In this document: in pieces, positions 34,253 to 35,742 of the stretch
Position numbering within the stretch: the stretch's first letter is position 1
Layout of the letters: each line of letters begins with the position of its first letter
Origin: Elusimicrobiota bacterium
GTDB taxonomy: Bacteria; Elusimicrobiota; Elusimicrobia; Elusimicrobiales; UBA9959
DNA: 35,742 nt
Assembly (NCBI GenBank): GCA_022013385.1
Contig: JAKLQJ010000105.1
Span: 1-35,742, forward strand
Direction: 5' to 3'
Program-made: the position numbers and the translations under genes
Notes under the pieces: model-generated
What the model was told of the DNA's origin: nothing
Databases searched by the model: none
What the model saw: the letters and a program-made list of their open reading frames with translations, nothing else

Positions 34253-35553
34253 ACCTGCGTTTTTTTGACCCAAATTTTATACTCGTAACCCTTGGCTTGA
34301 AGCTGCCATTCGAGGCCGGGCTGCCAATAACCGCTGCCTATTTTCATAGCTACTTTACCATCTATTACAGCGGAATAAACATCTTGAGAAGCTTTCACAA
34401 TGCGAACGGAACTTCCTGAATTTATTCCGAAAGCCTTTCTTATTTTTATTAAAGCGGTGATTTCGTTTTTTAAGCCGCAGTCAAAAAAATGAGTCCAATA
34501 AATGCATGGAATACCGGGATGAGTAAGGATATAAGCATAACCTTGCATGATTTTATCACCGGGGAAAGGCCATGCCTTATGCTTGCCGTCGGATGAAGCT
34601 CTATCAATAGTATCATGGTTATCAATAAAAGTTACGGTATTTATAGGCCACCAGCCTATAAGCCCCGCGGGCGCCAAATATCTGTCCATTAAGCGCGAAT
34701 ATTGTTTATCCTTAACCGCTTGCTGCAGCAATCCTTTTGTGGTAAAATCAAAAACCTTTATTTTTCCGCCGGAAGAATTAATCCAATCGCAAAGCTGTTG
34801 TCTGTGTTCGTCGGGATTATTTATATCTAAAGTGTCCCAAATTTCGGCGACGGAAAAAACAGGATTTGAAGACTGTTCATATGATTTGAAATATTCCGGA
34901 GCTATTCCTCTGGCATAATCATAACGCCAGCCGTCATAGCCGATATGATTTCTTAACCTGTTCAGCCACGCCGCAATACTTTCTCTGACATAGTTTTGTG
35001 TATGATCAATATCGCGGGCGGCATGAAAACCCTTGCCTGTATCGGGATTGCCTTTGCCTTGTCCCCATTCATCATCTGAACAAACTGAATCCGGAGCCCA
35101 CGCGGGAGCGGTAAAATCAGCCCAATCCAATGTGCCGACTCTATGATTAAGTACAATATCGCCTATAACTTTAATACCGTTGGAATGAAACGCTTTTATC
35201 GCTGAAATAAGCTGAGCTTTTGTTCCGTATTTGGAATCCAGAATATCAAGTTTTCTGGGAAGGTATCCCTCAGGCCCGAGAGAATCGGATGACGGAGGAA
35301 ACCATATAATATCAATCCCGGCTGAAGATATTTGTTCCGCTTGATTCTTTAGAACAGACCACCATGGAGCCGTTTTCCATGCCGTCCAGTGAAACCCCTG
35401 CATCATAACCGTGCTTTCGCCGCGATAAGCCGCATGCGAAAAGCCGCTAAACACAGTAAAAGTTAGAAATGCAAGTATAATTTTATGAAACATTTTGCTT
35501 TTCATATTCATATATATACTTTTTACCACAAATTGGCATTTTGTCAAGAGCAT
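34231..35553 (-). CDS. Secreted alpha-amylase (GH13); actual start probably at an internal Met
   Basis: FHSNGIKVIGDIVLNHRVG, DGWRYDYARG, FSVAEIWD, TFIDNHDTID: GH13 regions I-IV. Signal peptide MKSKMFHKIILAFLTFTVFSGFSHA. Confidence 0.93.
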   Translation of the reverse strand: MLLTKCQFVVKSIYMNMKSKMFHKIILAFLTFTVFSGFSHAAYRGESTVMMQGFHWTAWKTAPWWSVLKNQAEQISSAGIDIIWFPPSSDSLGPEGYLPRKLDILDSKYGTKAQLISAIKAFHSNGIKVIGDIVLNHRVGTLDWADFTAPAWAPDSVCSDDEWGQGKGNPDTGKGFHAARDIDHTQNYVRESIAAWLNRLRNHIGYDGWRYDYARGIAPEYFKSYEQSSNPVFSVAEIWDTLDINNPDEHRQQLCDWINSSGGKIKVFDFTTKGLLQQAVKDKQYSRLMDRYLAPAGLIGWWPINTVTFIDNHDTIDRASSDGKHKAWPFPGDKIMQGYAYILTHPGIPCIYWTHFFDCGLKNEITALIKIRKAFGINSGSSVRIVKASQDVYSAVIDGKVAMKIGSGYWQPGLEWQLQAKGYEYKIWVKKTQVDKTGNR

Positions 35554-35558
35554 TAAGG

Positions 35559-35590
35559 CTCTGGAAAAGAATTAACTTGCCATTTGGCTG
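35559..35590 (+). repeat. 32-nt dispersed repeat, copy 2
   Basis: 29/32 with the reverse complement of 10982-11013. Confidence 0.8.
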
Positions 35591-35663
35591 GCTGATTTTT
35601 GAGCGAAACGAGAAACGAAGAGCGAGTGGCGCCTATGGCGCCATAAGCGATGAGTGACGAAGT

Positions 35664-35706
35664 TGGTCGTCCACAAAGCTTCCGACACTTTATGAGGCAT
35701 AGCCTC
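35664..35706 (-). repeat. Dispersed 43-nt hairpin core element, copy C
   Basis: Minus strand GAGGCTATGCCTCATAAAGTGTCGGAAGCTTTGTGGACGACCA. Enclosed by the perfect 16-nt IR GGCTGGCTGATTTTTG (35586-35601) / CAAAAATCAGCCAGCC (35719-35734). Confidence 0.87.
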
Positions 35707-35742
35707 GTTTATTGTAGCCAAAAATCAGCCAGCCCCATAGCA

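Overview
The window is AT-rich bacterial DNA and reads as a chromosomal metabolic region, with no rRNA, tRNA, CRISPR array or complete transposon visible. Recognisable genes, left to right: a truncated winged-helix protein, DUF2007, a cyclophilin lipoprotein, a MurC-like ligase, a small Cys-rich DUF6485-like protein, RidA, MalQ, a TatT/DctP/DctQ/DctM TRAP transporter, a RHH/RelE-type toxin-antitoxin pair, a TPR membrane protein, an orphan 582-aa protein with a possible PD-(D/E)XK-like motif, DUF1015, HutH, a DnaQ-type exonuclease, DUF3307, a CHASE2-type cyclase, a histidine kinase, ETF alpha (ferredoxin-fused) and beta, an acyl-CoA dehydrogenase, a FtcD-FchA fusion, a dipeptide epimerase, a MraY/WecA-type transferase, a PIG-L deacetylase and a GH13 alpha-amylase. 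The intergenic DNA is the most unusual part. (i) A 43-nt ungapped hairpin core occurs three times, each copy enclosed by a different perfect inverted repeat. (ii) A roughly 80-bp inverted-repeat element (ACCCYACCACC...GGTGGTRGGGT) occurs three times; one copy supplies the Shine-Dalgarno and part of the start codon of hutH, and one lies inside an ORF. (iii) Heptanucleotide-phased repeats differ in motif from locus to locus. (iv) 44-bp and 49-bp inverted duplications flank gene blocks. (v) A candidate structured ncRNA lies just upstream of the orphan 582-aa gene, in the same orientation. All calls come from reading the sequence; no searches or folding programs were run.
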